Below, piece after piece: positions 1 through 10,682 of a stretch of DNA of 64,000 nucleotides (its first letter is position 1; each line of letters begins with the position of its first letter). Under the pieces are notes generated by a model. It saw nothing but the letters and a program-made list of their open reading frames with translations, had not been told where the DNA came from and searched no databases. Position numbers and translations under genes: made by a program. The DNA is from Cyanobacteriota bacterium (GTDB lineage: Bacteria; Acidobacteriota; Vicinamibacteria; Vicinamibacterales; UBA2999), in contig JAIEMQ010000005.1 of NCBI GenBank assembly GCA_019752015.1, positions 62,001 through 126,000 on the forward strand, in the 5' to 3' direction.

Positions 1-725
1 CCGAGGTGCGCGAGCGCGTTGTCTTCGAGCGGCACCGAGCCGTGGCCGGCGACACCGCGCGACGTGACCGTAATCGCACGCGGGATCTTCTCGACGGTCT
101 GGATCGACGCGAACTTCACCACGCCGCCGGTGCGCGTGACGCTGCCGCCTTCGGCGTAGCAGAACTCGGCGTCGATGGCGTCGTAGTGCTCGTTGGCCAT
201 GAACTGGATGCCGAGGCTCGACGTTCCTTCCTCGCCGGCTTCGAAGAGCGCGATCACATCGCGCTCGAGCGCGACGTTCATGCGCTTCAGGCTCAGCATC
301 GTCATCAGCGTCGCGATGACGTTGTCCTTGTCGTCAACGGTGCCGCGGCCGTAGATGTAGCCGCCTTCGCGATCGGCGGAGAACGGCGGGTGCGACCACT
401 TCTTCTCATCGACGTTGACCGTGTCGGTATGTCCCATCAGCAACAGCGGCCGTTTCGCGCCATTGCCCTTGATCCGCGCGACGAGATTGGGCCGATTGGG
501 ATCCTTGAGGACGAAGGTTTGCGTCGGAATGCCCTCGGCTTCGAGCACCTGCCGGAGATAGTCGACGACGGGCTTCTCACCGCCCGGCGGATCGGTGCTG
601 TTCATCTTGATGATGGCCTGAAAGTGCTCGAGGGACTCGGCGTCGATGGCCGGCCAGTTCGGTTGTTGTCCCTGCGCGAGGAGGGACGTCGACAGCATCG
701 CAGCAATCAAAAGCGTCTTTCGCAT
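1..725 (-). CDS. M20 family metallopeptidase, 3' end outside window
   Basis: Reading the minus strand from the ATG at 725 gives about 241 residues open to the window edge, so the C-terminus is missing. The product starts with a short signal peptide ending near Ala-Gln-Gly. It then shows the di-zinc M20/M28-clan motifs: GHTDTVN (metal-binding His and Asp) near residue 90, a YGRG...DDKD stretch with the bridging Asp, and the EAGEEG segment with the catalytic Glu. It also has the LPLEDN-like GHGSVPLEDNALAHL region typical of the dimerisation-domain side. The family hydrolyses peptides or acylated amino acids, and the signal peptide suggests periplasmic or extracellular action. It begins 11 nt after the stop of the VWA gene on the same strand, so the two may be co-transcribed. 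No convincing Shine-Dalgarno is seen before the ATG. Confidence 0.9.
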   Translation of the reverse strand, partial: MRKTLLIAAMLSTSLLAQGQQPNWPAIDAESLEHFQAIIKMNSTDPPGGEKPVVDYLRQVLEAEGIPTQTFVLKDPNRPNLVARIKGNGAKRPLLLMGHTDTVNVDEKKWSHPPFSADREGGYIYGRGTVDDKDNVIATLMTMLSLKRMNVALERDVIALFEAGEEGTSSLGIQFMANEHYDAIDAEFCYAEGGSVTRTGGVVKFASIQTVEKIPRAITVTSRGVAGHGSVPLEDNALAHL

Positions 726-736
726 AGCCGGTAAAT

Positions 737-1639
737 CTACCTCACTACGCCTCGTCTGGCGCGGACTGTGTAGGCCTTGTTCGTGACCCTGACGCGAATC
801 GTGTGATACCTGCCATCGCCGCGCGCTGCGGGCGTGTAGCCAATCACGTATTGATGATTCAGCTCCTCGGCGATCCGCTCGGTGGCGGGCCCGAGCTCCT
901 CGGTGCTGTGGATGATCTCGGTGTAGCCGCCGCCCTGGCTGGTCAGCTCCTGCAGCGCGAACGGATTGATGCGCGTCGAGTTCCGCGCGTCGATGGTGTC
1001 GATGCCGATCGCATACAGGAACACGTCGCTGCGCACCAGCTTCTGCTTCAGCTCCGTCGTCGAGATGTCGCTCGCCGTGTCGCGGCCGTCGGACACCACC
1101 AGCAGCGCCGCGCGCGGATGCTGGCGCGATTCGAACAACGGCAACGCCGCATCGATCGCGTCGAACATCGCCGTCCCGCCGGTCGGCCGGATCGCCTCGA
1201 GCTTGGCGCGCATGCCGGCGCGCTCCGTCGTCCACTGCGCGAGCATGCGCGTCTCGTGATTGAAGCCCAGCAGCGACGCCTCGTCTTCGACCGCGAGGAG
1301 CTTGTCCAGAAAATGCGCCAGCGCGCCGCGCGCGTCGGCAATGCGCTGGCCGCGCATGCTGTCGCTGATGTCGAGCGACAACGACAGGCTGACCGGCACG
1401 CGCTCCCTGGTGAACTGCGTGATCGGCTGCGCCACGCCGTCTTCTTCGATGATGAAATCGGCTTGCTCGAGGTTGGTGACGAGGCGTCCGTCAACATCGC
1501 GTACGGTGACGGCGGTCGTGACGAGCTCGGATGCCGCGCGGAAGGGAGCCTGTTGGCGCGCGTCAACCTTCTGACCTTCGACACGCTCGTCGAGGACCAC
1601 AACCGACAACGCCGCGACGAGAAGAACGCTACTTCGCAA
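737..1639 (-). CDS. VWFA-related Acidobacterial domain protein (TIGR03436 type)
   Basis: Exported von Willebrand factor A-like protein of about 300 residues. From the TTG at 1639 the N-terminus is a compact signal peptide (RSSVLLVAALSVVVL). A longer reading from ATG 1711 adds 24 polar residues ahead of it and overlaps the upstream gene by 83 nt, so I prefer 1639 although neither has a good Shine-Dalgarno. Features: an N-terminal beta domain with the VTVRDVDGRLVTNLEQADF pattern, a canonical MIDAS DISDS near residue 95, and the family-typical C-terminus YVIGYTP followed by GDGRYHTIRVRV. The family is greatly expanded in Acidobacteriota and its function is unknown; metal-dependent protein binding in the periplasm is an inference from the MIDAS. 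It overlaps the end of the PQQ-like gene, which suggests an operon. Confidence 0.88.
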   Translation of the reverse strand: MRSSVLLVAALSVVVLDERVEGQKVDARQQAPFRAASELVTTAVTVRDVDGRLVTNLEQADFIIEEDGVAQPITQFTRERVPVSLSLSLDISDSMRGQRIADARGALAHFLDKLLAVEDEASLLGFNHETRMLAQWTTERAGMRAKLEAIRPTGGTAMFDAIDAALPLFESRQHPRAALLVVSDGRDTASDISTTELKQKLVRSDVFLYAIGIDTIDARNSTRINPFALQELTSQGGGYTEIIHSTEELGPATERIAEELNHQYVIGYTPAARGDGRYHTIRVRVTNKAYTVRARRGVVR

Positions 1640-3098
1640 AGTTGTAAAGTGCGCTTCGCGTCCGGATAAAGAGCTCGCCGTCGGCGGGCACCGGCGTGGC
1701 GAACACTTCATCGTCGAGCGTGTTGACCTGCAGCGCTTCCCAGTCGCCCTTCGCGCTGATCACCGACACGGTGCCGTCCTGGCTGACCAGCCAGATCTTT
1801 CCATCGGCGCCGATCGGCGACGCGAAGTACTTGTCGATCGCGCCCTTCAGGCGTCCCTGCTTGATGACGTTGCCGGTGGCGGGATCGAACGAGATCAGAA
1901 TCCCGCTGTCGTTCACCATGTAGAGCACGCCTTGATAGAGCACCGTCGAGGGGACCTGCGGTACGGGCCGCAGGTATTTCCACTTCAGCGCGGTCGCGGT
2001 CATGTCGCCTGAGCCGCCGAGCTTGATCGCCATCAAGCCGTTTTCGGCGGCGAGCATCGCGCGGAAGATCTCCCAGTCCTTCGCATCGAGCAGGCCGTCG
2101 CGATTGCCGTCGAACGCATCGAAGCCCGCTTCCGGCTTCAGCATGCGCTCCATGCGATCAGCCGGGGTGTGCGCGATCATTTCTTCGCGGCTGATCAATC
2201 CGTCCTTGTTCGGATCGAGCCGCGTGAGTCCGGTCTTGAAGTCGACCGTTGGAATCTGCGTGCCGGCCTGGTTCTGTCCGAAGCCCCAGCCGTTGATGTA
2301 GAGCGTGTCATCGTCGATGCTCGCGACCGATTTCATTTCGCACGCGAGGCCGCGCACGTACCACAGCTGCTTGCCGTTCTCGAGCGAGTAGGCCGTGAGC
2401 TGGAACGATTCGGGGATCAGGATCTGCGCCGGTCCGCCGCTCTTCGGACGCCAGATCGTCGGCGTCGAGTAGCCGGAGATCACGTGCGGCCGCGGCACGC
2501 GCCATCGCTCGCGGCCGGTGCGCGCATCGACGGCGAGCAAGTACGCCGTCAGATCCTGATCGACCGGAAGAATCAGCAGGCCGTCTTCGAGAATCGGTGA
2601 CGCGCCGAAGCCGTAGAACATCGTGAACGGCCCGAGCGGCATGCGCCAGCGCTCCTTACCGTCGGCGGTGTAACTAATCAGCCCGTATTCCTGGAAGAAG
2701 AAATAGACGTTGGTGCCGTCGGTCACCGGACTCGGTGATGCCGGTCCGTTCACGAGCTCGAGACGGCCTTTGTTCCGCCGCTCGATCACACGCCGCCACA
2801 ATTCCTTGCCGGTCTTGCGATCGAGTCCAAGCACGAACAGCTTGTAGTTGTCCTTCTCCGGCGAGTGCGCCGTAAGAAAGATGTGCGTGTTGGTGAAGAC
2901 CGGCGAGGAGTGCCCGGGCGGAAGCGCGGTCTTCCACTTGACGCTCTTCTCGGGGCCAAACTCAACCGGAAGGTTGGTCGCGCTCGAAACACCGGTGCCG
3001 TTAGGGCCGCGAAACCGCGACCAATTTTCTGCAGCCTGTAACCCAATCCCAAGCACGGCGACGCAAAGGATGGTGATCGCTAGACCCAATGTCCGCAT
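1629..3098 (-). CDS. Exported PQQ-like beta-propeller protein with paired EF-hands
   Basis: 489 residues with a clear signal peptide (LAITILCVAVLGIGLQA). The mature protein begins with the NWSRFRGPNGTG motif and has repeated propeller blades (DRKTGKELWRR, DARTGRERWRV, ENGKQLWYV, DPATGNVIKQG) of the BamB/PQQ-dehydrogenase-like fold. An insert around residues 285-335 holds two EF-hand loops, DPNKDGLISREE and DGNRDGLLDAKD, with calcium ligands in the expected 1-3-5-12 positions. Propellers of this class in Acidobacteria and Planctomycetes are of unknown function. Catalytic PQQ residues are not evident, so a scaffold or binding role is as likely as a dehydrogenase. It starts a minus-strand group with the VWA and M20 genes. 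An AAGG stretch lies 8 nt before the ATG. Confidence 0.88.
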   Translation of the reverse strand: MRTLGLAITILCVAVLGIGLQAAENWSRFRGPNGTGVSSATNLPVEFGPEKSVKWKTALPPGHSSPVFTNTHIFLTAHSPEKDNYKLFVLGLDRKTGKELWRRVIERRNKGRLELVNGPASPSPVTDGTNVYFFFQEYGLISYTADGKERWRMPLGPFTMFYGFGASPILEDGLLILPVDQDLTAYLLAVDARTGRERWRVPRPHVISGYSTPTIWRPKSGGPAQILIPESFQLTAYSLENGKQLWYVRGLACEMKSVASIDDDTLYINGWGFGQNQAGTQIPTVDFKTGLTRLDPNKDGLISREEMIAHTPADRMERMLKPEAGFDAFDGNRDGLLDAKDWEIFRAMLAAENGLMAIKLGGSGDMTATALKWKYLRPVPQVPSTVLYQGVLYMVNDSGILISFDPATGNVIKQGRLKGAIDKYFASPIGADGKIWLVSQDGTVSVISAKGDWEALQVNTLDDEVFATPVPADGELFIRTRSALYNFAK

Positions 3099-3153
3099 GC
3101 GTTAATCCTTACAACATGGCCGAGTTGTTGCAATAGCAGATGTCGGAGGAAGT

Positions 3154-3330
3154 ATGTCGAATCTCGCAATCTTCGTCATCGGATTCATCATCCTGATCGC
3201 CGGTCTCGCCTATGGCGCCAGCATGGCCGGCGTCAGCGCGCAGTGGATCGGCGTCGGCGTGGCGGTGCTGGCCGGCATCGGGCTCGTGATGGGCGTTACC
3301 AAAACGCGAACCAAAGAGCTCCCGCACTAG
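3154..3330 (+). CDS. Small two-helix membrane protein (58 aa)
   Basis: A short gene from ATG 3154 to TAG 3330. Its start is backed by a strong Shine-Dalgarno (GGAGGA at 3145-3150, 3 nt before the ATG). The product has two hydrophobic segments, roughly residues 4-24 (AIFVIGFIILIAGLAYGA) and 30-50 (WIGVGVAVLAGIGLVMGV), and a short basic tail ending TRTKELPH. It resembles small conserved inner-membrane proteins without assigned function. It lies divergent from the PQQ-like gene. A palindromic repeat begins exactly at its stop codon. Confidence 0.75.
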   Translation: MSNLAIFVIGFIILIAGLAYGASMAGVSAQWIGVGVAVLAGIGLVMGVTKTRTKELPH

Positions 3331-3396
3331 GGGCGCGGTTGGTGCTTTGCACCAACGACGCCCCGCCCGGTTGGTGCTTTGCACCAATGACGCCCC
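3330..3396. repeat. 67-bp double-hairpin repeat, copy 1
   Basis: Two tandem hairpin units built on GGTTGGTGC-TTT-GCACCAAC, each followed by GACGCCCCG. The whole 67-bp block recurs in inverted orientation at 15630-15696 with only a few differences, one of them in each loop (TTT here, GAA on the plus strand there). It starts on the last base of the small membrane-protein stop codon and ends before the 2Fe-2S gene. Confidence 0.85.
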
Positions 3397-3408
3397 GTTC
3401 GGTGCAGA

Positions 3409-3885
3409 ATGGCCCGCATGGCAATCACCCTCACGGTCAACGGGCAGGCCCGTTCGCTCGACGTCGAGCCGGACACGCCTTTGCTCTGGGCGATCCGCGA
3501 CACGCTGGGCCTGACCGGCACCAAGTTCGGGTGTGGCGTCGCCGCCTGCGGCGCCTGCACGGTGCACATCAACGGCAAGGCCGAGCGCTCGTGCTCGATC
3601 CCCGTGTCGGCGATCGGCGGCGCATCCATCATCACGATTGAAGGCCTCGCCGCCGGCGGCAAGCTCAACGCCGTGCAACAGGCGTGGCTCGATCAGCAAG
3701 TGCCGCAGTGCGGCTATTGCCAGTCCGGCATGATCATGGCGGTCTCGGCGCTGCTTGCTGAGAAGCCGCACGCCACCGACGCCGAAGTCGATCACGCCAT
3801 CACCAACATCTGCCGCTGCGGCACCTTCGCGCGGATCAGGAAGGCGATTCAAACGCTCGCCGCCGATCAGGGAGGAGGTGCGTAA
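3409..3885 (+). CDS. (2Fe-2S)-binding small subunit of a molybdenum hydroxylase (IorA/CoxS type)
   Basis: 158 residues. The N-terminal plant-type ferredoxin domain carries Cys42, Cys47, Cys50 and Cys62 ([19 protein letters not shown]). The C-terminal all-helical domain carries Cys101, Cys104, Cys135 and Cys137 (QCGYCQSG and ICRCG). This is the two-cluster electron-transfer subunit of the xanthine dehydrogenase/isoquinoline oxidoreductase family. An in-frame ATG at 3418 is an alternative start. It is coupled to the next gene (TAATG at 3883-3887). There is no FAD subunit nearby, which fits the two-subunit isoquinoline 1-oxidoreductase-like class that passes electrons to cytochromes. The substrate cannot be read from sequence. 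Confidence 0.93.
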   Translation: MARMAITLTVNGQARSLDVEPDTPLLWAIRDTLGLTGTKFGCGVAACGACTVHINGKAERSCSIPVSAIGGASIITIEGLAAGGKLNAVQQAWLDQQVPQCGYCQSGMIMAVSALLAEKPHATDAEVDHAITNICRCGTFARIRKAIQTLAADQGGGA

Positions 3886-6047
3886 TGGGCAAGTGGACGC
3901 GACGCGCCTTCATTGGCGCCGGCGTACTGGTCGGCGGCGGATTGGTGATCGGCGTCACCGGCGCGGCGCTGGCGCCCGTGCGCCACGGTCTTCGCGATGA
4001 AGACGCAGAGAACATCGGACAGCTCACGACGTGGATCCTGATCACGCCTGACAACGCCGTGACGGTGCTGATCCCGCATTGTGAGATGGGACAGGGCGCG
4101 CAGACCGCGCTGGCGATGATGGCGGCGGAAGAAATGGACGCCGACTGGGCGAACGTGCGCGTGAAGGAGGCGCCGGCGACGGATGAATATGCGAACGCGT
4201 ACATCGTTCGCGCGTTCGTCAACGATGTGCCCGGTCCCTTCGAGCGCGGTTTCGATTACGGCACGTATCGTCTCGCGCGATGGTTTGGCCTCCAGGTCAC
4301 CGGCGGATCGATGTCGGTGCGCGGCACCGGTCATCACGGCATGCGAGTGGCGGGCGCCGCCGCGCGCGAGATGCTCGTTGCCGCCGCGGCGAAGACATTC
4401 GGCGTCAGTGCCGGCGAGTGCACCGTCGCGAATTCACGCGTCACGCATGCGGCGTCGAATCGTTCGGCGACCTTCGGCGAGCTCGCGAAAGCGGCGACGC
4501 AGGAATCGGTGCCGACGCATCCGGCGCTGAAGGATCCGAAGAGCTACACGCTTCGCCGTAAACCGCAGCAGCGGATCGATCTTCGATCGAAGGTCGACGG
4601 CAGCGCGATCTACGGCATCGATTACACGATGCCGGGCCTGCTGCACGCGGCGGTGGAGATCGCTCCGGTGATCGGCGGCAAGCTCGTCTCCGTCGATACG
4701 TCGGCGGCGGAAAAAATGCCCGGCGTGAAGAAGGTCGTTCAGCTCGAAGAAGCCGTCGCGGTGGTAGCGGACAGCTACTGGCGCGCGCGCACCGCGCTCG
4801 CCTCGCTCAAGCCGCAGTTCGATGACGCGGGTCACGGTGCGGTGTCGAGCGCGAGCATTGCCGAGGCGTTCGATAAGGCGATCGGCGCGGCGCCCGAGAT
4901 GCCCGCGGCTGCAACTGTGATCAAGGCCGATTACACCGTTCCGTTCCTGCCGCACGCGACGATGGAGCCGATGGCGTGTACGGCGAGAGTGAATGGCGAT
5001 CGCGCGGAGATCTGGGCGGGCACGCAGGATCCGCTGAACGCGCGCAAGACCGCGGCCGATGCGCTCGGCATCAGCCCCGAGAACGTGCAGTACACGAACC
5101 TCGCGCTCGGCGGGGGCTTCGGCAGAAAGCTGCCCGGCAATCTCGACTTCGTCGGCATGAGCGCGCGCATTGCGAAGGCGGCGTCGCCGGCGCCGGTGAA
5201 GATGATCTGGAGCCGCGAGACCGACATGCAGCACGGTTATTACCGTCCCGCGGGCATGTCGCGATTTGCCGGCGCGCTCGATGCGTCGGGCAGGCCGGTC
5301 GCGATCACGTCGTTGTACGCCGGCGGCGGCGACGGCGAATCGACGTTCATGCCGTATGCCATCGACGACATGAAACACAGTGCGCGCGATGCAAAGCATC
5401 CGGTTCGCACCGGACCATGGCGATCGGTGCTCAACTCGCAGCACGGTTTCTTCAAGGAGTCGTTCATCGACGAAATGGCGCACGCGGCCAAGAAGGATCC
5501 GTTTGCGTTCCGGCGCGATCTGATGACCGATCAACCGCGCTTCAAGGCGGTGCTCGAGCGGCTGGCGGCGATGGCGAACTGGGGCAGCCCGCTGCCGCCA
5601 CGCGAGGGACGCGGCATTGCGATCTGCGAATCGTTCGGCTCGATCGTCGGCGAGATCGCGCACGTGTCGGTGTCTCCTGAGGGCGTGCTCAAGGTGAAAG
5701 AAGTGTGTGCCGTCGCCGACTGTGGCGATGTGGTGAATACCGACACCGCGGCGGCGCAGCTCGAAGGCGGCGTGATGTTCGGGTTGTCGGCCGCGCTGCT
5801 CGGCGCCGTCACGATCAAGGACGGCAAGGTCGAGCAGACCAACTTCTACGACTTCCGGACGATGATTCTCAGGGATGCGCCGACGGTGCGCGTCGATTTC
5901 GTGATCTCCGGCGCGCATCCGGGCGGCCTCGGCGAGCCGGGCGTGCCGCCGATTGCCGCCGCGGTCACGAACGCGATTTTTGCCGCGACCGGCATTCGAG
6001 TGCGTGAGCTGCCGATCAAGAACGCGAAGCTGGCGGCGACGACCTAG
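3885..6047 (+). CDS. Molybdopterin-binding large subunit, IorB-like, Tat-exported
   Basis: 720 residues. The N-terminus has a twin-arginine signal ([15 protein letters not shown]), as in exported isoquinoline oxidoreductase-like enzymes. The body has the aldehyde oxidase/xanthine dehydrogenase domains. Visible cofactor motifs are [14 protein letters not shown] near residue 65, GGGFGRK near 410 and the catalytic-Glu loop GLGEPGVPP near 685. It overlaps the small-subunit stop by one base, and a strong Shine-Dalgarno (GGGAGGAGG at about 3870) precedes the start. The pair should form a periplasmic molybdenum hydroxylase oxidising an N-heterocycle or aldehyde. Maturation factors (XdhC, MoCo) are not in the window. 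The family is assigned with confidence; the substrate is not known. Confidence 0.93.
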   Translation: MGKWTRRAFIGAGVLVGGGLVIGVTGAALAPVRHGLRDEDAENIGQLTTWILITPDNAVTVLIPHCEMGQGAQTALAMMAAEEMDADWANVRVKEAPATDEYANAYIVRAFVNDVPGPFERGFDYGTYRLARWFGLQVTGGSMSVRGTGHHGMRVAGAAAREMLVAAAAKTFGVSAGECTVANSRVTHAASNRSATFGELAKAATQESVPTHPALKDPKSYTLRRKPQQRIDLRSKVDGSAIYGIDYTMPGLLHAAVEIAPVIGGKLVSVDTSAAEKMPGVKKVVQLEEAVAVVADSYWRARTALASLKPQFDDAGHGAVSSASIAEAFDKAIGAAPEMPAAATVIKADYTVPFLPHATMEPMACTARVNGDRAEIWAGTQDPLNARKTAADALGISPENVQYTNLALGGGFGRKLPGNLDFVGMSARIAKAASPAPVKMIWSRETDMQHGYYRPAGMSRFAGALDASGRPVAITSLYAGGGDGESTFMPYAIDDMKHSARDAKHPVRTGPWRSVLNSQHGFFKESFIDEMAHAAKKDPFAFRRDLMTDQPRFKAVLERLAAMANWGSPLPPREGRGIAICESFGSIVGEIAHVSVSPEGVLKVKEVCAVADCGDVVNTDTAAAQLEGGVMFGLSAALLGAVTIKDGKVEQTNFYDFRTMILRDAPTVRVDFVISGAHPGGLGEPGVPPIAAAVTNAIFAATGIRVRELPIKNAKLAATT

Positions 6048-6053
6048 CGCCGG

Positions 6054-7641
6054 ATGAGCCTCGCCGAAGCGATCGCCAGATCGATCACGTGCTGGCTGGC
6101 GTTGACCGCGATCGCCGCCTATGCGATCGACGCCGCGGGCTTCGGCGTGCGTCCGTGGGCGTCCGTTGGGGTTGCGCTCCTGCTCACTCGCGGCGCCGCG
6201 ATCCGCCGGCCGCGTCCAGTTGGCCCACAAGCCGCCGATCTCTATGCGTGGCTTGGCATCGTGGTGTTCCTGATCGCGATGTTCCTGCGGATGTCCTGGC
6301 CCTCGCTCGTGCCGCCAAGCCGCGGTCCCGATCTCACGCATCACCTGCTGCTCGTCGATTACATCGAGCAGAGTGGTCACCTCGTCCACGATCGAGCGCT
6401 CGACGGATCGATGGGCGAGATGGCGCACTACACGCCGGCGTCGCACTTGCTCGCGGTGATCGCCGGCGCGGTGTTTGGCGCCGACGGGTTGCGCGCGTTT
6501 TTCCCGCTCACCGCTGTCTGCGCTGCGCTCACCGCCGGATGGACCTTCCTGATCGCTCGCCGCGCCGGCATCCTGCTGCCGTACGCCATCGTTTCCGTCT
6601 CGCTGTTGTTTTTCGCCGCGCAGTATTTCTTCGGCGCCTTCACGCACGACGGCTTCCTCTCGCAAACGGTGTCGACGCTGTTCGCGGTCGCCACGTGGTG
6701 GGCGATCGCCGAGTGGGACGATCGACCGACGATCGAAGGCGCGATTGTCATCGCCGTATTCGTAGTTGCGACATTTCTGTCGTGGCCAATCTGGATCGGA
6801 CCGCCCCTGGTCGTGTTCCTTGCGGTGCTGATGAAGGCGGAGCTGCCGCATCGCGATCGCGCGACCGAGCTCGCGATCGTGCTCGTGCCGCTGCTGGCGA
6901 TCTTCCTCCTGCATTCCTGGAACCGCTGGGGCTGGCTGGCGATCGTGCGCACCAGCGGCGCCGTGCTGCATCCCTCGCTCGACAGTCTCGGCTGGTTCAT
7001 GCCGCTGCTCGCGATGGCCGGCCTGGTGCTGGCCGGACCCGATCGCCACGCTCGCGTCACGATCGTGATGCTCACCGTGATCGTGCTGCAGGGGATCACG
7101 CTGCTGACGATCGCCAAGGCGAACGGCGCCGACACGCCGTATATGGCGTTCAAGATGGTGTATCTCGCCATCTATCCGCTGGCCGTTCTCGCGGCGTATG
7201 CCATTGCGAGGAGCATGCCTCGAAGCGCGCAGGAACCGCTCGGATGGCTCCTTGCCGCGGTCTTCCTTCTCGGCGCCGTGCGGCCGGCACTGGCGGCACC
7301 GCGCGAGATTCCAGTGGTCGACCTCGATCTGCAGGCGGCAGGGCAGTGGCTGCGCGCCAACGGTGGCGCGACGTGCGCCGACTATCTGGTTGCCGATGCG
7401 GAAGCGGCGTACTGGCTGCACCTCGCGGTGCTCGGCAATCCACGATCCGGTCCACGGATGGCAGAGCTCGATCGCTATGATGCGCGGGCGGCGATCGCGC
7501 CGTGGATCACAGCCGAAGGACGCACCTACGCGATCGCTGATCTCCGTCTACTGCCCGACGAGGTCAGAAGCCGTGTGCAGATCGTGAAAGAAGTGGGTCA
7601 CGGCGCGGTGATCCGGAGACAGGGTGCTACAATGAAGGGTT

Positions 7642-7649
<8 letters not shown>
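6054..7649 (+). CDS. Polytopic membrane protein, probable GT-C-like glycosyltransferase
   Basis: 531 residues with about ten to twelve hydrophobic helices. The first periplasmic loop holds a GPDLTHHLLLVDYI segment, reminiscent of the acidic/His motif of GT-C lipid-phosphosugar-dependent transferases. The C-terminal about 120 residues are soluble (YLVADAEAAYWLHLAVLG onward), again as in GT-C proteins. No characterised orthologue is recognised, so the glycosyltransferase call is by topology and motif only. It starts 6 nt after the molybdenum subunit and overlaps the ABC-F start by 8 nt, so it is probably in the same transcript. Confidence 0.6.
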
Positions 7650-9232
<1,583 letters not shown>

Positions 9233-9243
<11 letters not shown>

Positions 9244-10093
9244 GCTTCAGGCACGCCACTTCAATCCGGCGATTCACGGCGCGGCCGAGATCGCTGTCGT
9301 TATCAGCGATCGGCCGCGTTTTACCGTACCCCTTCGATGTCACTTTCGCGGCCGGCACGCCGTGCGCCACCAGCCACGACGCGACAATCTTCGCGCGGCC
9401 GGCCGACAGCGTCTGACGCGACGCGACTCCCGCTTCACCGATGTTGTCGGCGTGTCCCTGGATTTCCACCGCCGGCGCGTGTTTCGCCTTCAGCAGGTCT
9501 GCGAGCTTTTCGAGCGTCGGCTCCGACTCGTATTCGCGCAGCGTCGGCCGATCGAGATCGAAGTGCAGGCTGGGAATCCGCACGCGGCAGTCGCGCGCCA
9601 GCGCGCCCTTCCAGTCTTCGGCGCCGACATCGGCGACGTTGATCTCATACGGCCCATCCGGCTCCATCGTGACGCGCGCGTAGATGTTGCGGCCGTTGCT
9701 CATGTAATGCGCCGATACCGTCACGGTCTCGGGCTGCATGCGCTGTTCGTCGAGCTTCGTCACGTCGATCAGCTTCCAGCCGGCCGCGAATAAGGCGTCG
9801 CGATAGCTCGCGACGAAACGCTGCGAGCTGATTGCGCTCGTGCGCGCGTAGATCTTCCTGGTGTACGACGTCCCCGCCAGCACCGCTTCGTCGTCTGCGG
9901 TCGCGGACTTGAGCTCCAGCGCGCCGTCGACACGCACGGTCTCCGTCAAGCGCGCGCCCGGCGGCGGCGGGAGAAACGGGAAGTCCTGGGTGTTGCCGAC
10001 GACTTCCGGCAGCGCCGCCGGTTGCGGAAACGAGACCGGTTGCCGCTGAGCGGCGACCAAGGCAATCGCGAAGGCGATTGCGAACGACTTCAT
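9233..10093 (-). CDS. OmpA family C-terminal domain protein
   Basis: 286 residues with a signal peptide (FAIAFAIALVAAQ). Residues about 30-165 form an uncharacterised N-terminal domain. Residues about 170-280 are the OmpA/MotB peptidoglycan-binding domain, with IQGHADNIGEA, LSAGRAKIVASWLVAHG and the NRRIEVACL end. This places it in the periplasm, tied to the cell wall, probably associated with the outer membrane. A TAGGAT hexamer lies 6 nt before the ATG with no Shine-Dalgarno, so a leaderless start is possible. A palindromic repeat sits immediately upstream. Confidence 0.9.
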
Positions 10094-10110
10094 ATCTCGA
10101 TCCTAACAGC

Positions 10111-10181
10111 GGTCCGCCTAAAGGCGGACCCTCACAGGATCCTCCTGAACGTACTTGTGAGGGTCCGGCTTTAGCCGGACC
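10111..10181. repeat. Paired-hairpin repeat (GGTCCGGC/GGTCCGCC family), copy 1
   Basis: Two hairpins, GGTCCGCC-TAAA-GGCGGACC (10111-10130) and GGTCCGGC-TTTA-GCCGGACC (10162-10181). They are separated by a spacer whose ends, CTCACA and TGTGAG, also pair. A second, inverted copy lies at 45596-45654 and a single hairpin of the same kind at 47354. It forms the 3' coding end of the neighbouring decayed gene. Confidence 0.85.
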
Positions 10182-10679
10182 GTTCGATGACGATCGACCC
10201 AGTATGCCCAGATCACGAACAGCCACGACAAATGTCCGGCCGCCGCGATCGCGTTCGCGTTCGGCGGCGGCGGCCCGTAGAGCGCCGCGAAATAGCTGGC
10301 CACGACCGTGACGATCAATGCGTAGAGAGCGATACGGCCAATCCGATCGCGGGCGCGCGTCGCGCTCATCTACAGCGTGGTGCCGAAAATGAACATCACC
10401 GATTCGATGGCGAGCGTCGTCCCCGGATAATTCCACAATCCGAATCCGATCCGCCGCGAGCCGGTGAGCGTGATCGGCATGTCGGGCCGGATAGTTGATG
10501 AAGTTCAGCGGCGTCACCACCGTGTTGCCCGGATCGATTTCGACGCGCTCGTAGCCGAGCACCAGCAGCGTCGGCCACAGCAGGTCGGCGAACTGGCAGG
10601 CGACAAACAGCGTGCCGAGCGACATCATCGGCGCCACCTTCTTGGCGCTGAAGGCGAGCGCGTAATGGCCGATGAACAT
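10118..10679 (-). pseudogene. Decayed membrane-protein gene (N- and C-terminal remnants)
   Basis: The ATG at 10679 opens a normal-looking hydrophobic N-terminus (FIGHYALAFSAKKVAPMMSL, then DLLWPTLLVLGYERVE...) for about 60 residues up to FINYP. After that the frame breaks. About 120 nt further the other frame shows GFGLWNYPGTTLAIESVMFI, an in-frame TAG, and then TRARDRIGRIALYALIVTVV ... WAYWVDRHR. From memory of this family the intact proteins are about 220-230 residues, so the middle seems to have been deleted, with a frameshift, followed by a nonsense codon. The last ~20 codons (TVRLKPDPHKY...) are read out of the palindromic repeat at 10111-10181. I call it a pseudogene; what the intact protein did is unknown. 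Confidence 0.72.
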
Positions 10680-10682
10680 GGC

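Noticed and set aside
4434-7421. 995-residue open frame on the minus strand
   Set aside because: It is antisense to the molybdenum hydroxylase and membrane-protein genes, is very rich in Arg/His/Gly, has no domain or start signal, and follows from codon bias in high-GC DNA.
9645-10678. 344-residue frame starting FIGHYALAFSAKK as one intact gene
   Set aside because: Only its first ~60 residues look like protein. The rest is antisense or out-of-frame noise, including part of the OmpA gene in the wrong frame, so it was called a pseudogene remnant.
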